Source of the DNA: Opitutaceae bacterium
GTDB taxonomy: Bacteria > Verrucomicrobiota > Verrucomicrobiia > Opitutales > Opitutaceae
Length of the DNA: 64,000 nucleotides
Assembly: GCA_041395105.1 (NCBI GenBank)
Contig: JAWLBB010000010.1
Span: forward strand, 72,477-136,476
Direction of reading: 5' to 3'
Made by a program: the position numbers and the translations under genes. Numbering within the stretch: position 1 is the stretch's first letter; each line of letters begins with the position of its first letter. A model generated the notes under the pieces. That model had not been told where the DNA came from. It worked only from the letters and a program-made list of their open reading frames with translations, and searched no databases. Shown here piece by piece: positions 61,906-64,000 of the stretch.

Positions 61906-62676
61906 CTACCCCAAAAAGCGCCTGACCTCCTCCACGAAGCTTTCGCGGGTCTCGAAATGGGGATTGTGACCCGCCTCAGCGATCCGGACGATGGTCGCGC
62001 CCGGGAAATGCTTTCTGGCCTTCACCTCATCCGAACTCCGGAAATAGCCTGATTTTCCTCCAAGGAGGAAAAGGGTCGGTCCCGAAAACGAATCGTCCTC
62101 CCCAAGGGGCTCGTCTTCCAGGATCGACATCCCCTCCTCGATTGCGGTGATATTGACCTTCCAGCTGAAGCGTCCGTCTTTGCCTCTCTCGAGATTGGTC
62201 AGGAGAAACTTCCGCAAGCCCCAATCCTCCACCAGCGACTTCATCATTTCCTCGGCCCCGGTCCGGGACTCGACCCGGTCGAGACGGAGCGCATGCATGG
62301 CCTCAAACTCCAACAGATGCGTCGATGGGTAGGCTCTTGGCGCGATATCCACCGCGATCAGGCTGCTCACGCGCTCAGGGTGACGACAGGCCATGCGCAT
62401 CGCCACCTTGCCCCCCATGCTGTGACCCATAATGACCGAAGCACCGACCTCATGATGGTCCATCCAGGTCATCACATCCTCCACCATCAGATCATAGGTG
62501 TGCTCATCGCGCCAGGGGGACTCCCCGTGATTCCGGAAGTCAAGGGCACAGACGTGATATGAATCCGACAATTCCCGCCCCACCGTCTGCCAGTTGCGGG
62601 AGGAACCGAGCAGACCGTGCAGAATTACCATCGGTGGTCGTCCCTCGCCTCCCAGATCCCGGTGAAAAAGTAACAT
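61906..62676 (-). CDS. Alpha/beta hydrolase (esterase, YbfF-like)
   Basis: A 256-aa cytosolic hydrolase. The oxyanion-hole region is PMVILHGLLGSSRNWQ, the nucleophile elbow is VIMGHSMGGKVAMRMA (Ser), and the acid-His end is RIAEAGHNPHFE. The Asp of the triad is likely in the ATIVRIAEAG-preceding region, but I did not fix it. It resembles YbfF/YcdJ-type acyl esterases. It is transcribed away from mutS, 145 bp apart. Confidence 0.88.
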   Translation of the reverse strand: MLLFHRDLGGEGRPPMVILHGLLGSSRNWQTVGRELSDSYHVCALDFRNHGESPWRDEHTYDLMVEDVMTWMDHHEVGASVIMGHSMGGKVAMRMACRHPERVSSLIAVDIAPRAYPSTHLLEFEAMHALRLDRVESRTGAEEMMKSLVEDWGLRKFLLTNLERGKDGRFSWKVNITAIEEGMSILEDEPLGEDDSFSGPTLFLLGGKSGYFRSSDEVKARKHFPGATIVRIAEAGHNPHFETRESFVEEVRRFLG

Positions 62677-62821
62677 GAGGCAGTGTTTTCAGAGGCCCGC
62701 CCCGAGACAATCCCTAACCCGACCAGATTCCGGGATTGAAGGACCCAAGGGTTTTTTGGTGTCGTTCCCTCTCCCATTTCGTCTATCACTGTCCCGGAGT
62801 CCCTTTCCCTTCCCGGTCCCC

Positions 62822-64000
62822 ATGTCCAAGAGCACCAAGATCACCCCGATGATGCAGCAGTATCTCGAGGTCAAACGCAACCTGCCGCCCAATACGGTGC
62901 TCCTTTTCCGTCTCGGAGACTTTTACGAGATGTTCCACGACGACGCAGTCGAGGGCGCCCGGATTCTCGGGATCACCCTGACCCGCCGCAACGACTACGC
63001 CATGGCCGGCATCCCCTACCACGCCGCCCAGAATTACGTCGGCAAGATTCTCGCGGCCGGTATGAAGGTCGCCATCTGCGATCAGACGGAGACCCCCAAG
63101 CCCGGAAAACTGGTGGAGCGCGCCCTCACCCGCATCCTCAGCCCCGGAACCACCCTCGAGGCCAATCAGCTCGAGGCCAACCGCAATCACTTCCTCGCCG
63201 CCATCGACCTGACCAGGGAGGGACTCCATGCCGCCTGGCTCGATCTCTCCACCGGCACCTTCCAGGTCGCGTATGATCCGGATCCCGCCAACCTCCTGCC
63301 GGTTCTCAACTCCGTCGATCCCGCCGAGATCATCCTCCCGGAAAACGAACGCGCCGATTGGACAAAACACCGCCACGACAGCCCGGTCTACGAGCAGCTG
63401 CTGCAACTCTGCGCTTCCCGGGCGGTCAGCGAATTGCCCGGTTACCACTTCGACAGCGCCCAGGGCGCACGAATGGTCATGGAAACCCTCGGCGTGCTCA
63501 ACCTCGAGGGCTTCGGTCTTTCCACGCGCCACCCCGCTCTCGGCACCGCCGGCGCCGCCCTCCACTACGCCACGGAGAACCTCTGCGCGAAGCCGGAGAA
63601 TATCACTTCGATCCACGAATACCGGTCGACCCGCAACCTCCTGGTTGATCCGGCCACCCTGCGCAATCTCGAGATCTTCCGATCCGCCCGGGGAACCCGC
63701 GAGGGCAGCCTCATCTCGGTCATGGATGCCACCGTCACCGCCGGTGGTGCCCGCCTCCTCGAGCAATACCTGATCGCTCCCGTCCTCGACCTCGGAGAAC
63801 TCCATCGCCGGCAGGCCAGTGTGGCCGCCTTCTTCGCCAACCCGGCCGCCACCGCCACCCTGCGCGACCTCCTGAAACGGGTTCGCGATCTGACCCGCAT
63901 TCTCGGACGCCTCCAGAATCGGCTCCGCACCCCGCGGGAACTCGGCGGGATCCGCGAAACCCTCGCCCAACTCCCTGAGATCCGGTCGACCCTCGATGCC
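62822..64000 (+). CDS. mutS: DNA mismatch repair protein MutS (5' part; runs off the window)
   Basis: The first 393 codons of mutS in one open frame to the last base, without a stop. The N-terminal mismatch-recognition domain starts ITPMMQQYLEVKRNLPP, with RLGDFYEMFHDDA giving the Phe34-x-Glu36 wedge that contacts the mismatch. The connector domain (about 130-240) and the beginning of the lever/core domain (LISVMDATVTAGGARLLEQYL, around residue 300) are present. The ATPase domain is beyond the window. The start is ATG at 62822. A 145-bp gap separates it from the divergent hydrolase. Confidence 0.96.
   Translation, partial: MSKSTKITPMMQQYLEVKRNLPPNTVLLFRLGDFYEMFHDDAVEGARILGITLTRRNDYAMAGIPYHAAQNYVGKILAAGMKVAICDQTETPKPGKLVERALTRILSPGTTLEANQLEANRNHFLAAIDLTREGLHAAWLDLSTGTFQVAYDPDPANLLPVLNSVDPAEIILPENERADWTKHRHDSPVYEQLLQLCASRAVSELPGYHFDSAQGARMVMETLGVLNLEGFGLSTRHPALGTAGAALHYATENLCAKPENITSIHEYRSTRNLLVDPATLRNLEIFRSARGTREGSLISVMDATVTAGGARLLEQYLIAPVLDLGELHRRQASVAAFFANPAATATLRDLLKRVRDLTRILGRLQNRLRTPRELGGIRETLAQLPEIRSTLDA

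Noticed and set aside
62786..63970. 394-aa frame antisense to mutS
   Set aside because: The plus strand encodes the MutS N terminus without interruption.

Overview
The window is 64 kb of G+C-rich bacterial chromosome, about 90% coding, with genes on both strands. The best taxonomic guess is Verrucomicrobiota, class Opitutae. That is inferred from the mix of families: a PilX-type giant prepilin operon, DUF6807 (PmoA-like) proteins beside Tat-exported Gfo/Idh/MocA oxidoreductases, a GH109-like gene, and a remnant of the C-terminal domain typical of large verrucomicrobial exported proteins. No rRNA or marker phylogeny is available. LpxI, ExbB-ExbD-TonB, FeoB and Mpl show a Gram-negative envelope with outer membrane, LPS and meso-DAP peptidoglycan recycling.

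Layout. 0-3 kb: isochorismate synthase and metG (minus). 3.3-7.3 kb: operon of two prepilins, a 700-aa PilX-like protein and a secreted protein. 7.4-9 kb: two OppD/OppF-type ATPases without permeases. 9.3-11 kb: PQQ-type beta-propeller protein. 11.2-13.6 kb: MBL hydrolase-ribD-rdgB operon (minus). 13.9-18 kb: leuB, alaS and a small acidic protein. 18-19.9 kb: an unknown membrane protein, a decayed gene fragment and a non-coding gap. 19.9-23.5 kb: carbohydrate ABC transporter (lipoprotein plus two permeases, no ATPase). 23.5-26.4 kb: feoA-feoA-feoB plus a tiny Cys-rich FeoB partner. 26.4-28 kb: membrane protein and methyltransferase. 28-31 kb: glpK-glpD. 31.3-34.8 kb: ExoD-like protein, then an active HtrA lipoprotein and a catalytically degenerate HtrA paralogue. 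34.8-40.5 kb: leuS, metY, lpxI and a bifunctional-nuclease-domain gene.

40.5-48.7 kb is an accessory sugar/glycan block: GH109-like protein, sialidase-like protein, two DUF6807 proteins, a Tat-exported oxidoreductase, a sugar isomerase/epimerase-like protein and a PNPOx-fold protein. It holds two repeat islands. One is a 190-bp MITE-like element inserted precisely into the hairpin of a tandem repeat (about 43.1 kb). The other is a REP/BIME cluster (about 48.7-48.9 kb).

48.9-64 kb: adenylate kinase with a large extra domain, double-ACT protein, epimerase, DUF4126, PPK2, mpl, an orphan histidine kinase with a degenerate receiver domain, tRNA-Ala(GGC), an exbB-exbD-tonB operon whose exbB carries a frameshift, a 30-bp perfect inverted repeat, a pfkB-tmk-holB operon, an alpha/beta hydrolase and the first 393 codons of mutS, which runs off the window.

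There is no CRISPR array, prophage or intact IS transposase. The most unusual signals are the nested MITE-in-hairpin insertion, the pseudo-protease paired with an active HtrA, the broken exbB, and the unannotated C-terminal domain on the adenylate kinase.
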